Shown piece after piece: positions 1 to 6,723 of a DNA stretch of 64,000 nucleotides; the first letter of the stretch is position 1; every line of letters starts with the position of its first letter. The stretch is from Salinispora mooreana (GTDB lineage: Bacteria > Actinomycetota > Actinomycetes > Mycobacteriales > Micromonosporaceae), in contig NZ_KB900614.1 of assembly GCF_000379065.1 (NCBI RefSeq), forward strand, positions 4,000,133 to 4,064,132, written 5' to 3'. The position numbers were made by a program, and so were the translations under genes. The notes beneath the pieces are model-generated. The model saw only the letters and a list, made by a program, of their open reading frames with translations. It was not told the origin of the DNA and made no database searches.

Positions 1-498
1 CAGGGGGCACTGGGTCCAGTCGCCGGCGGGTGCCGGTATCCGGGATGGGCTCGGCGTCGCTGAGTCTGCCGGCGGACCCCAGGCGGCGGGGCCCGGCTCG
101 GGGGCGGTTGGCCGGAGCCAGACGAAGGGAGCGGCCAGGGCCACCAGCGCCGCCAGCGCGCCACCGGTCATGGCGAGTCGTCGTTGGTGCCGCAGCCGGG
201 CCAGCGCCCGGGAGGTCTGACTGGCGACCGTGCCGGCCCGGCAGCCGAGCAGCTCGGCGGTCTGCTCGACACTCAGGTCTTCCAGGTAGCGCAGGGTCAG
301 TACCGCGCGTTGCCGTGGTGGCAGCGCCAGCAGCGCCTCGCGCAGCAGCAGCCGCAGGTCAACCTCGTGCCCGCGGTCGGGTCCGCCGACGTTGTCGGGC
401 GGCACGGCGACCGGGAACTCCGGCCGGCGGGAACGGCGCCGCCAGCCGGACACCTGGTCCCGGTAGAGGATCTGGCGTACGTACGGCTCGGCGTCCCG
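1..498 (-). pseudogene. SigE-family ECF sigma factor, N-terminus missing
   Basis: The minus strand reads as a continuous open frame from 498 to the window edge. It begins RDAEPYVRQIL and continues through the helix-turn-helix of sigma region 4 (LPPRQRAVLTLRYLEDLS, then a helix with AELLGCRAGTVAS), a hydrophobic segment (GALAALVALAAPFVW) and a Pro-rich tail, as in actinobacterial SigE-type sigma factors with a C-terminal membrane anchor. An in-frame TAA (499-501) sits directly before this stretch and no start codon follows it. The frame beyond the stop does not resemble sigma region 2, so about the first 60-70 residues are absent. Without region 2 it should not bind the -10 element or core polymerase normally. 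The 3' end lies outside the window. Confidence 0.72.
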
Positions 499-552
499 TT
501 ACTTCCGACGCCGACGATCGCTGAGAGTTTGCCCGTTCAGGGAATCTAGATG

Positions 553-587
553 TTGACAAGATTCGGGCGGAGGTGCATCTTTACACT
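553..587 (+). promoter_or_regulatory. possible promoter for the four-helix membrane protein gene
   Basis: TTGACA (553-558) is followed by TACACT (582-587), 23 bp apart. The spacing is too wide for a good sigma-70 pair, and CATCTT 17 bp downstream is an alternative -10. A weak call based on position alone. Confidence 0.25.
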
Positions 588-607
588 GACTAGTTGGAGG
601 TGCCCGC

Positions 608-1012
608 ATGTCCCCGTCAACCCTGCACACCGCCGGAATCCTGCTGATCACCGTCGCGACGATCGCGTTTGGCGGACTGGCCCTGCTCCAGCACCTCGCC
701 GGGCGCACAGCCGGCTACCTGGACAACCCGGTCCGCCGGGGCCTCTGGACCGCCGGGCACGCGCACGCCGGGGTGCTGGTCCTCTTCGCCCTCGTGGCCC
801 TGCCCTACATCGAACAGGCCGACGCGGGGGACGGCACCCGTACGCTGATCCGGCTGCTCTTCGTCGCCGCCCCGATCCTGATGCCGCTCGGCTTCTTCCT
901 CTCGGTGGTCCGGCCCCGGGACACGAAGCCCAACAAACTCATCTGGATCACCGTCGCCGGCGGCGCCAGCCTCACCGCCGGCACCCTGCTGCTCGGGGTA
1001 AACCTCCTCTGA
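608..1012 (+). CDS. small integral membrane protein, function unknown
   Basis: Codes for 134 residues with four hydrophobic segments (about residues 6-26, 45-65, 80-100 and 110-130), so it is a compact four-helix membrane protein. There is no signal peptide beyond the first helix and no catalytic motif I recognise; HAHAG in helix 2 and Pro/Gly near helix 3 are the only distinctive features. GGAGG at 596-600 is 7 nt before the ATG and fixes the start. It diverges from the broken sigma factor gene and converges on the TetR gene. Function cannot be assigned. Confidence 0.7.
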   Translation: MSPSTLHTAGILLITVATIAFGGLALLQHLAGRTAGYLDNPVRRGLWTAGHAHAGVLVLFALVALPYIEQADAGDGTRTLIRLLFVAAPILMPLGFFLSVVRPRDTKPNKLIWITVAGGASLTAGTLLLGVNLL

Positions 1013-1038
1013 GCCCGGTCAGGTGGTGACCGGAGGGT

Positions 1039-1662
1039 TTACCCCGTCGTTGTGGTGGCTTGTGGCCGGTTCGCGGCCAGGGCGGTGTCGATGAGGGTGG
1101 TGGCGGCGGCGCGGGCGTGGTGGGCGGCGTCGTTGGTGCCGGCGATGGCGGCGGTGGTCTGGGCTCCCTCGGCGAGGATGGCGAGTTGGTGGGCGAGTGT
1201 GGCGGGGGCGCCGGTTTTCGTGACCACATCGGCCAGCCGTGCCTGGAAACTCGCCTTGTGTTCGCGGATGAGCGTGGCGATGTGGGGTGCGGTGCCACCG
1301 AGCTCGCCGAAGGTGTTGATGAAGACGCAGCCGCGGAAGTCGTCCTCGTCAAACCAGTGGGCCAGCATGTCGTAGACGGCGAGTAGTTGGTCGCGGGGTG
1401 TGTCTCTACCGGTGGCGATGGCAGCTTCGACGAGTCTGTTCCAGACCCGGCGGCGACGGTGCAGGACCGCCTCGATGAGGGCCTCTTTCGAGGGGAACAG
1501 CTGGTAGAGGCGTTTGAGGGAGACGCCGGATTCGTCGCGCAGCGCGTCCATGCCCACGGCGTGGATGCCACGGCTGTAGTAGAGCCGGTCGGCGGTGTCC
1601 AGGACGCGCTCGCGGATCTGCTCGGCCTGGAGTGTGGTCCGGTTTCGGGCGGTGCTGGCCAT
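1039..1662 (-). CDS. TetR/AcrR family transcriptional regulator
   Basis: 207 residues. The N-terminal helix-turn-helix spans about residues 14-60 (ADRLYYSRGIHAVGMDAL, then SLKRLYQLFPSKEALIEAVL), the classic TetR DNA-binding domain. The remaining roughly 140 residues form the helical ligand/dimer domain and end in an Ala/Thr-rich tail. AGAGGAGA precedes the ATG by 2-3 nt. The gene diverges from an alpha/beta hydrolase gene with 131 bp between them, and that gap holds two matching inverted repeats. The simplest reading is a repressor of itself and the hydrolase, relieved by a small ligand that may be a hydrolase substrate; this is inference. Confidence 0.9.
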   Translation of the reverse strand: MASTARNRTTLQAEQIRERVLDTADRLYYSRGIHAVGMDALRDESGVSLKRLYQLFPSKEALIEAVLHRRRRVWNRLVEAAIATGRDTPRDQLLAVYDMLAHWFDEDDFRGCVFINTFGELGGTAPHIATLIREHKASFQARLADVVTKTGAPATLAHQLAILAEGAQTTAAIAGTNDAAHHARAAATTLIDTALAANRPQATTTTG

Positions 1663-1720
1663 GGTCTCCTCTTGTCCGGTTCGGTGTGGTGACGGTCACG
1701 CCGCTTCGACTGGCACTCGG

Positions 1721-1732
1721 GAACGTTCGTTC
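1721..1732. promoter_or_regulatory. TetR operator 1
   Basis: Perfect inverted repeat GAACG-TT-CGTTC. The same half-site and 2-bp spacer recur 38 bp away (centre to centre) in the TetR/hydrolase intergenic region. Confidence 0.65.
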
Positions 1733-1756
1733 TCTAACGTACTCCTCAGCGCAACT

Positions 1757-1772
1757 GAGAACGAGCGTTCTC
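1757..1772. promoter_or_regulatory. TetR operator 2
   Basis: Perfect 16-bp inverted repeat GAGAACG-AG-CGTTCTC, sharing the GAACG-N2-CGTTC core of operator 1. It ends 21 bp before the hydrolase start, suited to blocking transcription of that gene. Confidence 0.7.
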
Positions 1773-1793
1773 AAAATTGGCTGGGAGGCCGTC

Positions 1794-2627
1794 ATGCCAC
1801 ACATCACCGTCGGAACCGAGAACAGCACCAACATCGACGTGTACTACGAGGACCACGGTCAGGGACAGCCGGTCGTGCTCATCCATGGCTACCCGCTGAA
1901 CGGGCACTCGTGGGAGAAGCAGTCCGCCGCCCTGCTCAAGGCCGGGTACCGGGTGATCACCTACGACCGGCGGGGGTTCGGGCAGTCCAGTCAGCCCACC
2001 GTCGGCTACGACTACGACACCTTCGCCGCCGACTTGAACACCGTCCTGGAAACCCTTGACCTCACTGATGTGGTGCTGGTCGGCTTCTCGATGGGCAGCG
2101 GTGAGGTCGCCCGCTACCTGTCCCGCTACGGCTCGGCGCGGATCGCGAAGGCGGCGTTCCTGGCCTCGCTGGAGCCGTTCCTGCTGCGGACCGACGACAA
2201 CCCCACCGGGGTGCCGCAGGAGGTGTTCGACGGCCTCCTCGCCGCGGTCACCGCGGACCGCTACGCCTACTTCACCGACTTCTACCGCGACTTCTTCAAC
2301 ACCGACGACACCCTCGGCACCCGCCTGTCCGAGGAGGCGCTGCGTAACAGCTGGAACGTCGCCGCCAGCGCGTCCTGGTACGCCTCCAGCGCCGCCGTGC
2401 CCACCTGGGTCACCGACTTCCGCGCCGACATCCCGAAGATCGACGTACCCAGCCTGATCCTGCACGGCACGGCGGACAACATCCTGCCGATCGACGCCAC
2501 TGCCCGTGAGTTCCACAAGCAGCTACCCGAGGCCGACTACGTCGAGATCGACGGCGCACCCCACGGGCTGCTCTGGACCCACGCCGACGAGGTCAACCAG
2601 GCCCTCCTGACCTTCCTCGCCAAGTAA
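1794..2627 (+). CDS. alpha/beta hydrolase, chloroperoxidase-like (cytosolic)
   Basis: 277 residues with an alpha/beta-hydrolase fold: oxyanion-hole motif HGYPLNG near residue 30, nucleophile elbow GFSMGSGE near residue 100, acid in HGTADNILP and base in GAPHGL near the C-terminus. It resembles cofactor-free bacterial haloperoxidases (perhydrolases), which are esterases whose natural substrates are usually unknown. An upstream in-frame extension to 1632 runs through the operators, so the ATG at 1794, with GGGAGG 6-7 nt before it, is the start. No signal peptide. Probably TetR-controlled. A paralogue with an export signal follows 49 bp downstream in the same direction. Confidence 0.88.
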   Translation: MPHITVGTENSTNIDVYYEDHGQGQPVVLIHGYPLNGHSWEKQSAALLKAGYRVITYDRRGFGQSSQPTVGYDYDTFAADLNTVLETLDLTDVVLVGFSMGSGEVARYLSRYGSARIAKAAFLASLEPFLLRTDDNPTGVPQEVFDGLLAAVTADRYAYFTDFYRDFFNTDDTLGTRLSEEALRNSWNVAASASWYASSAAVPTWVTDFRADIPKIDVPSLILHGTADNILPIDATAREFHKQLPEADYVEIDGAPHGLLWTHADEVNQALLTFLAK

Positions 2628-2676
2628 CGCCAACTCGGTCCCCTGCCAGGACCACACTCAGACAAGGAAACCCGAC

Positions 2677-3690
2677 ATGGACACCCTCGACACTTCCAGC
2701 CGCGTGACCAGCCACCGCCGTCGTCCCGTGTGGGCCGCGCTGCTGGCCGGTGTGGCCGTGCTCAGTATCGCCGCCGGCGGCACCGCCATCGCCACCAACA
2801 GTGCCAGCGAGGCCCAGGCCGGCCCCGCCGCGACCGGCAAGGACGCCGACCGCAACGAAGGCTTCGTCACCACCCGCGACGGCGTCGACATCTTCTACAA
2901 GGACTGGGGCCCCCGAACCGGACGACCCGTGGTCTTCAGCCACGGCTGGCCCCTGAACTCCGACAGCTGGGAATCCCAGATGATGCACCTGGCCGACAAC
3001 GGCTACCGCGTCATCGCCCACGACCGTCGAGGCCACGGCCGCTCCTCCCAAACCTGGGAGGGCAACGACATGAACCACTACGCCGACGACCTCGCCACCG
3101 TCATCAAGAAGTTGAAGCTGCGGGACGTGACCCTGGTCGGGTTCTCCACCGGCGGCGGAGAAGTCGCCCGCTACGTCGGCCGACACGGCACCGACCGCAT
3201 CGCCCAGGTCGCCCTCGTCGGCGCGGTCACCCCACTGATGCTCCAGACCCCCGACAACCCCAACGGCGTACCCATCGACGTCTTCGACGGCCTCCGCGAA
3301 GGCTCCCGCGCCGACCGCTCCCAGCTCTACCGCGACCTCGCCAACGGACCCTTCTTCGGCGCCAACCGCCCCGACGCCCAGGTATCGCAGGGCATGAAGG
3401 ACACCTTCTGGCTCCAGAGCATGCAGGCCGGCCACAAGGCCGCCTACGACTCGATCAAAGCCTTCTCCGAAACCGACCTCACCGAGGACCTCACGCGCTT
3501 CGACGTACCCACCCTGATCATCCACGGCGGCGACGACCAGGTCGTACCGATCGAGAACTCCGCCAAGGAAGCCCACGAAATCGTCACCGATTCCACCCTC
3601 AAGGTCTACCCCGACGGCCCCCACGGCGTCACCGACACCCACAAGCAGCAGCTCAACAACGACCTACTCACCTTCGTCAACAGCCTCTAA
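2677..3690 (+). CDS. secreted or membrane-anchored alpha/beta hydrolase, chloroperoxidase-like
   Basis: 337 residues. Arg-rich residues 13-17 precede a hydrophobic segment (about 18-40) and an Ala/Ser-rich stretch, a signal peptide or anchor, so the enzyme acts outside the membrane. The catalytic domain starts near residue 60: HGWPLNSDSW, nucleophile GFSTGGGE, acid GGDDQVVP and histidine GPHGVTD are all present. It is a paralogue of the preceding cytosolic hydrolase and probably shares its TetR-controlled transcript. A strong hairpin follows the stop codon. Substrate unknown; haloperoxidase, esterase and lactonase are all possible in this family. Confidence 0.86.
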   Translation: MDTLDTSSRVTSHRRRPVWAALLAGVAVLSIAAGGTAIATNSASEAQAGPAATGKDADRNEGFVTTRDGVDIFYKDWGPRTGRPVVFSHGWPLNSDSWESQMMHLADNGYRVIAHDRRGHGRSSQTWEGNDMNHYADDLATVIKKLKLRDVTLVGFSTGGGEVARYVGRHGTDRIAQVALVGAVTPLMLQTPDNPNGVPIDVFDGLREGSRADRSQLYRDLANGPFFGANRPDAQVSQGMKDTFWLQSMQAGHKAAYDSIKAFSETDLTEDLTRFDVPTLIIHGGDDQVVPIENSAKEAHEIVTDSTLKVYPDGPHGVTDTHKQQLNNDLLTFVNSL

Positions 3691-3703
3691 CCACCACACC
3701 ACC

Positions 3704-3753
3704 ACAAACCGGGGGTGGGCCGGCCCGTTGTGGCCGGCCCACCCCCGGTTTGT
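3704..3753 (+). terminator. intrinsic-type terminator hairpin
   Basis: Perfect 22-bp arms with a 6-nt loop (CGTTGT), starting 14 bp after the hydrolase stop. There is no U-tract, as is common in high-GC actinobacteria. Its 3' arm ends 12 bp before the ribosome binding site of ogt. Confidence 0.8.
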
Positions 3754-3778
3754 CGTACCGGCGAAGGAGAATAGGCGG

Positions 3779-4267
3779 ATGCGCTGGACCGTGCTCGACT
3801 CGCCGATCGGCGAGTTCTCCCTGGCCACCGACGGTGAGAGCGTGTGCGGAGCGCACTTCGCGCGGGTCACCGAGGCCGCCGACGAACCGGCCGACGACCT
3901 CTCGGCCCGCGCCGTGGCCGAGTTGCGGGCCTACTTCGCCGGCGAGCTGACCGCCTTCACCGTGCCGGTGCGAATCCCCCGGGGTTCGGAGTTCGAGCGG
4001 GCGGTGTGGCGGGAGATGACCGCCATTGACTACGGGGAGACGCTCACCTACGGCGAGGTGGCCCGGCGGCTCGGCGACGCCTCGGCGGCGCGTGCGGTCG
4101 GCGTGGCGTGCAACCGGAACCCGGTGCCGGTGATCGTGCCCTGCCACCGGATCGTCGGCTCCGGCGGCAAACTGGTCGGCTTCGGTGGCGGGCTCGACCG
4201 GAAGGTGAAGCTGTTGGAGCTGGAGGCCGGTGTGGCCCTTCGGCGAAGCTGGTCGGCGGCGGGTTAG
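3779..4267 (+). CDS. ogt: methylated-DNA--protein-cysteine methyltransferase
   Basis: 162 residues. The C-terminal domain carries the active-site motif IVPCHRIV with the methyl-accepting Cys122, preceded by the DNA-binding segment YGEVARRLG and the Asn hinge CNRNPVPV. The enzyme transfers the alkyl group from O6-alkylguanine to its own cysteine in a suicide reaction. An upstream in-frame ATG at 3728 lies inside the terminator hairpin, so the ATG at 3779, with AAGGAG 9-10 nt before it, is preferred. Its stop overlaps by 4 nt the stop of the convergent DUF397 gene, and its last ~30 bp belong to the duplicated segment described there. Confidence 0.93.
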   Translation: MRWTVLDSPIGEFSLATDGESVCGAHFARVTEAADEPADDLSARAVAELRAYFAGELTAFTVPVRIPRGSEFERAVWREMTAIDYGETLTYGEVARRLGDASAARAVGVACNRNPVPVIVPCHRIVGSGGKLVGFGGGLDRKVKLLELEAGVALRRSWSAAG

Positions 4268-4412
4268 CCGGTCAGGGTGCCGGACCGTAGGCCGGTGAGG
4301 AAGTCGGTCCAGCAGGTGGCGGAGAAGCCGAGGACCGGGCCGGAGCGGTCCTTGCTGTCGCGTACGGCGACCCGCCTGCTCCCATCGAGCACCGGCCCCG
4401 CCTCGACACAGT
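4262..4412. repeat. direct repeat copy A (DUF397 3' part)
   Basis: 151 bp identical to 4636-4786 except at position 4314. Weaker similarity continues on both sides, leftward into the ogt 3' end (CCCTTCGGCG) and rightward into the Xre remnant. Confidence 0.9.
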
Positions 4413-4497
4413 CACCGCCGCCACTGCCGCTGCGGGTGCTGATGTGCCAGGCGACCCTGCTCGGCTCGATCGGGTGGACCCAGGTCTTCGCCGCCAT
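4264..4497 (-). CDS. DUF397 domain protein, copy A
   Basis: 77 residues of the DUF397 family: conserved W, a STRSGSGGGDCVE core and the C-terminal RDSKDRSGPVLGFS followed by WTDFL. DUF397 proteins are partners of Xre/DUF5753 regulators in actinobacteria (BldB/WhiJ-like systems). The ATG at 4497 follows GGAG by 5 nt; a GTG 6 nt earlier is embedded in the same site. Its upstream partner gene is reduced to a 3' fragment, so this copy is an orphan. It differs from copy B mainly in the first 25 residues; the C-terminal 45 are nearly identical (Cys for Ser at position 62). Confidence 0.82.
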   Translation of the reverse strand: MAAKTWVHPIEPSRVAWHISTRSGSGGGDCVEAGPVLDGSRRVAVRDSKDRSGPVLGFSATCWTDFLTGLRSGTLTG

Positions 4498-4499
4498 GC

Positions 4500-4570
4500 T
4501 CACTCCAGACGTGCTTTCAGATCAAAGAGGAACCGCTGCACGGCCCCATTGCGCAGCCCTGCTACGGGTA
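4500..4570 (-). pseudogene. 3' remnant of an Xre/DUF5753 regulator gene
   Basis: The minus strand encodes LRNGAVQRFLFDLKARLE and a TGA stop. The intact Xre gene further right ends LRNGAVQRLLFDLEARLE. In both places the stop codon sits in the ribosome-binding-site region of the following DUF397 gene. Only about 20 codons survive here, so this is what is left of the regulator from a duplicated regulator/DUF397 pair. Confidence 0.82.
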
Positions 4571-4635
4571 GTGCTCTGCGAGTAGGACCCGAAGCTTGCG
4601 GCGAGGCCCTTCGGCGTAGGTGGTCGGCGGCGGGG

Positions 4636-4786
4636 GGTTAGCCGGTCAGGGTGCCGGACCGTAGGCCGGTGAGGAAGTCGGTCCAGCTGGTGGCGGAGAA
4701 GCCGAGGACCGGGCCGGAGCGGTCCTTGCTGTCGCGTACGGCGACCCGCCTGCTCCCATCGAGCACCGGCCCCGCCTCGACACAGT
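4636..4786. repeat. direct repeat copy B (DUF397 3' part)
   Basis: Partner of 4262-4412, offset 374 bp with one mismatch. Near identity over the 3' half of the gene against clear divergence in the 5' half suggests either recent duplication followed by replacement, or gene conversion. Confidence 0.9.
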
Positions 4787-4871
4787 TGCCGCCACCGTTG
4801 CCGCTGCGGGTGCTGACTCGCCAATCAACCGGTGCCAGGTTCACCGGTCTGGTCGTGTCCGTCGCCACCAT
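4638..4871 (-). CDS. DUF397 domain protein, copy B
   Basis: 77 residues, DUF397 family (VDWRVSTRSGNGGGNCVE, then RDSKDRSGPVLGFS). It starts 7 bp after the stop of the intact Xre/DUF5753 gene; GGAG 9-10 nt before the ATG overlaps that gene's end, so translation is probably coupled. The pair is the usual actinobacterial arrangement in which the Xre protein regulates and the small DUF397 protein acts as partner or antagonist. The gene-specific role here is inferred, not shown. Confidence 0.85.
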   Translation of the reverse strand: MVATDTTRPVNLAPVDWRVSTRSGNGGGNCVEAGPVLDGSRRVAVRDSKDRSGPVLGFSATSWTDFLTGLRSGTLTG

Positions 4872-4878
4872 TGCCAAC

Positions 4879-5733
4879 TCACTCCAGACGCGCCTCGAGA
4901 TCGAAGAGAAGTCGCTGCACGGCACCGTTGCGCAGTGCCATGGTGCGGAGACGATCGTACCGCTGGAAGAGTGAATCGGCCTTGTTCCCCCCGACCACGA
5001 CGATGCCGACAGCGGTGGAGATGCAGCCAGTTGGCGGGTAGGGCCGCTGCATTCGGAACGCGTCGAAGGCGCCGTCCGGACTGGCATGCGCGCCAGCCGT
5101 TGCTGGTAACACCATGATCTCCACGTTTGGCCAGGTGGAAACGCTTCGCAGGTGGGCGAGTTGACCGCGCATGACGTCGGGATTGCCGACGGTCCGGCGT
5201 AACACGCCCTCCTCGATGATCGTTGAGAAGGCGACCGGCTGATCTTGCTCCAGCTGGCGCTGTCGGCTCATCCGTAGCTCGACGTACCGGTTGATCTGGT
5301 CTTCGCTGGCTCCGTCGTCCTCGGCCCGGATGACGGCCTCGGCGTACTCCCTTGTCTGGATCAGGCCGGGGAGGACACTGACCTGAAACGAGTAGATCCG
5401 GGTGGCCCGGCTTTCCAGCCAGACCCAGTCGATCAGCGTGCCGGCGACGTTCGGCGTGAATCCATCCCACCAGCCCTTCTGCCAGGCGTCCTGAGCCATT
5501 GTCTTGAGGTCGTCGCGCCGTCGCGGATCGTCGATGCCGCAGAGGTCGAGGTATGCCAGGACCTCCGGAACGCGGGGCGGGATGAGCCCTGACTCCATGC
5601 GACTTACCGTGGACGGGTTTCGATTCAGGTAGTCGCCTACCTCCTTGAGGGTCAGCCGTGCCTGCTCCCGCATGCCTCGTAGCTGATGGCCGATCCACTG
5701 TGCTCGGAGTGTCACCGCCTGCTCGGTAGCCAT
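4879..5733 (-). CDS. Xre-family regulator with DUF5753 domain
   Basis: 284 residues. A helix-turn-helix occupies about residues 10-70 (GMREQARLTLKEVGDYLN, then STVSRMESG). The DUF5753 domain covers about 95-280 and includes LPGLIQTREYAEAVIRA, the arginine-rich MSRQRQL and a region of beta strands with WPNVEIMVLP. Family members are cytosolic regulators of development or secondary metabolism paired with DUF397 proteins. GGGAG 5-6 nt before the ATG sets the start. It forms an operon with DUF397 copy B; a truncated relative survives near 4500. It diverges from small unknown genes 421 bp away. Confidence 0.9.
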   Translation of the reverse strand: MATEQAVTLRAQWIGHQLRGMREQARLTLKEVGDYLNRNPSTVSRMESGLIPPRVPEVLAYLDLCGIDDPRRRDDLKTMAQDAWQKGWWDGFTPNVAGTLIDWVWLESRATRIYSFQVSVLPGLIQTREYAEAVIRAEDDGASEDQINRYVELRMSRQRQLEQDQPVAFSTIIEEGVLRRTVGNPDVMRGQLAHLRSVSTWPNVEIMVLPATAGAHASPDGAFDAFRMQRPYPPTGCISTAVGIVVVGGNKADSLFQRYDRLRTMALRNGAVQRLLFDLEARLE

Positions 5734-6154
5734 CGCTACTCCCGCCCTCGACTAGATTCAGGATGAACGACGAAACATTGAAATGCAAGCTTGCGTCGAT
5801 GCAAGAGCTGATGCGTGCTCAGTAGTAATAGCGACACGACGAGTGAGTTGAAGAGCGGGTCGGGGTGGGCTCTGGTTTGGCGGCCGGCCCACCCCGACCC
5901 GGGAACGAGCCGTGGGAGACATCGCGATAGATCGCGTCCCGAAGACCGACTCAGTGACTGTCTACCATGCCGTACCCCTGTGCCGGCAGCCCGCCGGTCC
6001 CGGGCCGATGCGTGCCTCCCCGGCTTCCGACCGTCCGGTGTTCTTCGATGCCGGACCAGGCCGGGCGTGCATCTGGTCCCACGCCGTCGCGATCGGTCGC
6101 GGCTGCTAACTCCGCTGCGACCTGTGCGCGCCCCAACGGAAGGGTGCCAACGGC
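5734..6154. other. divergent intergenic region
   Basis: 421 bp between the Xre gene and a small rightward gene. It holds the hairpin at 5857-5900 and a comparatively AT-rich stretch (about 5755-5850) likely to contain the regulator promoter. Reading frames here give Arg/Pro-rich peptides without recognisable domains, so I call no gene. Confidence 0.5.
5857..5900. terminator. 14-bp stem hairpin
   Basis: Arms GGGTCGGGGTGGGC and GCCCACCCCGACCC with a 16-nt loop. It looks like a terminator but lies between two divergent genes and ends no annotated gene; it may mark the end of an unseen transcript or a lost gene. Confidence 0.5.
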
Positions 6155-6460
6155 ATGGCTGTCCATCAGAGCAGGGCGCGAGCGGAAACGCTGGCCGCGC
6201 ACGAGATGCTCGCCGCGCACGTCCTCGATTCGGAGAGCCAACTCTGCCGGGTCTGTCTGGCTGTCGCACCGTGCTCACCGGCCAACGCGGCGGCGAACCG
6301 GCTGGTCGAGCTGGGCCTCCCGGTTCTCGAACCAGTGCTGCCGCCGCAACGCCGTGACGCGCTGCGGCGTTGGTTCGCCCCACACTGGCGAGGTCGACCA
6401 CGTACGGCACCGCTGCTCACCTGGGCCTGGCGTAGGCGGTTCGGGTTGGTGGTGGACTGA
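6155..6460 (+). CDS. small hypothetical protein with CxxC
   Basis: 101 residues, no family assigned with certainty. An N-terminal helical stretch (ARAETLAAHEMLAAHV) is followed by CRVCLAVAPC, three cysteines that could bind a metal, then Ala-rich helix NAAANRLVELGLPVLEP and a basic Trp-rich tail. The ATG has a weak GGAAGGG site before it. Its stop overlaps the start of the next gene by one base (TGATG), so the two are translationally coupled. Position next to an Xre/DUF397 pair is typical of such small companion genes, but function is unknown. An antisense frame of 96 codons overlaps it and is less convincing. Confidence 0.55.
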   Translation: MAVHQSRARAETLAAHEMLAAHVLDSESQLCRVCLAVAPCSPANAAANRLVELGLPVLEPVLPPQRRDALRRWFAPHWRGRPRTAPLLTWAWRRRFGLVVD

Positions 6461-6723
6461 TGCGGCTCAGCTTCGATCCGGAGAAGCCGCCGGAGGACCC
6501 GCCGGCCGAGTGTGTGTCGCCGACCGTTTGGCGGCTGAGCTACCGGCTGTACCGCAGCCACCAACTCACCGATCCCGGCCGCTGCACCTGTGGCGACCCT
6601 TTTCCGTGCTCGGCTCGCCGCCTCGTGGAGCGCGGCTTCTTGGCGGCGCTCGGCGTGAACACTGAAGTGAGTCGTCCGAGCGATCTGCTTGACCGACTCA
6701 CCCAGGAGGAGAGGTGGCGCTGA
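6460..6723 (+). CDS. small hypothetical protein, coupled to the preceding gene
   Basis: 87 residues. The acidic, Pro-rich start (FDPEKPPEDPPAECVSPT) is followed by WRLSYRLYRSHQ and a cysteine cluster CTCGDPFPCSARRL that could bind zinc. The ATG overlaps the previous stop codon. Both small proteins carry a short cysteine cluster, which suggests a joint role. Not recognised as a described family. Confidence 0.55.
   Translation: MRLSFDPEKPPEDPPAECVSPTVWRLSYRLYRSHQLTDPGRCTCGDPFPCSARRLVERGFLAALGVNTEVSRPSDLLDRLTQEERWR

Noticed and set aside
2593..3642. 349-codon minus-strand frame over the second hydrolase
   Set aside because: Val/Gly-rich shadow; the plus strand has a signal peptide, full catalytic triad and terminator.
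5951..6241. 96-codon minus-strand frame starting inside the small gene at 6155
   Set aside because: No motif or ribosome binding site; the plus-strand gene is coupled to its downstream partner and has a cysteine group.
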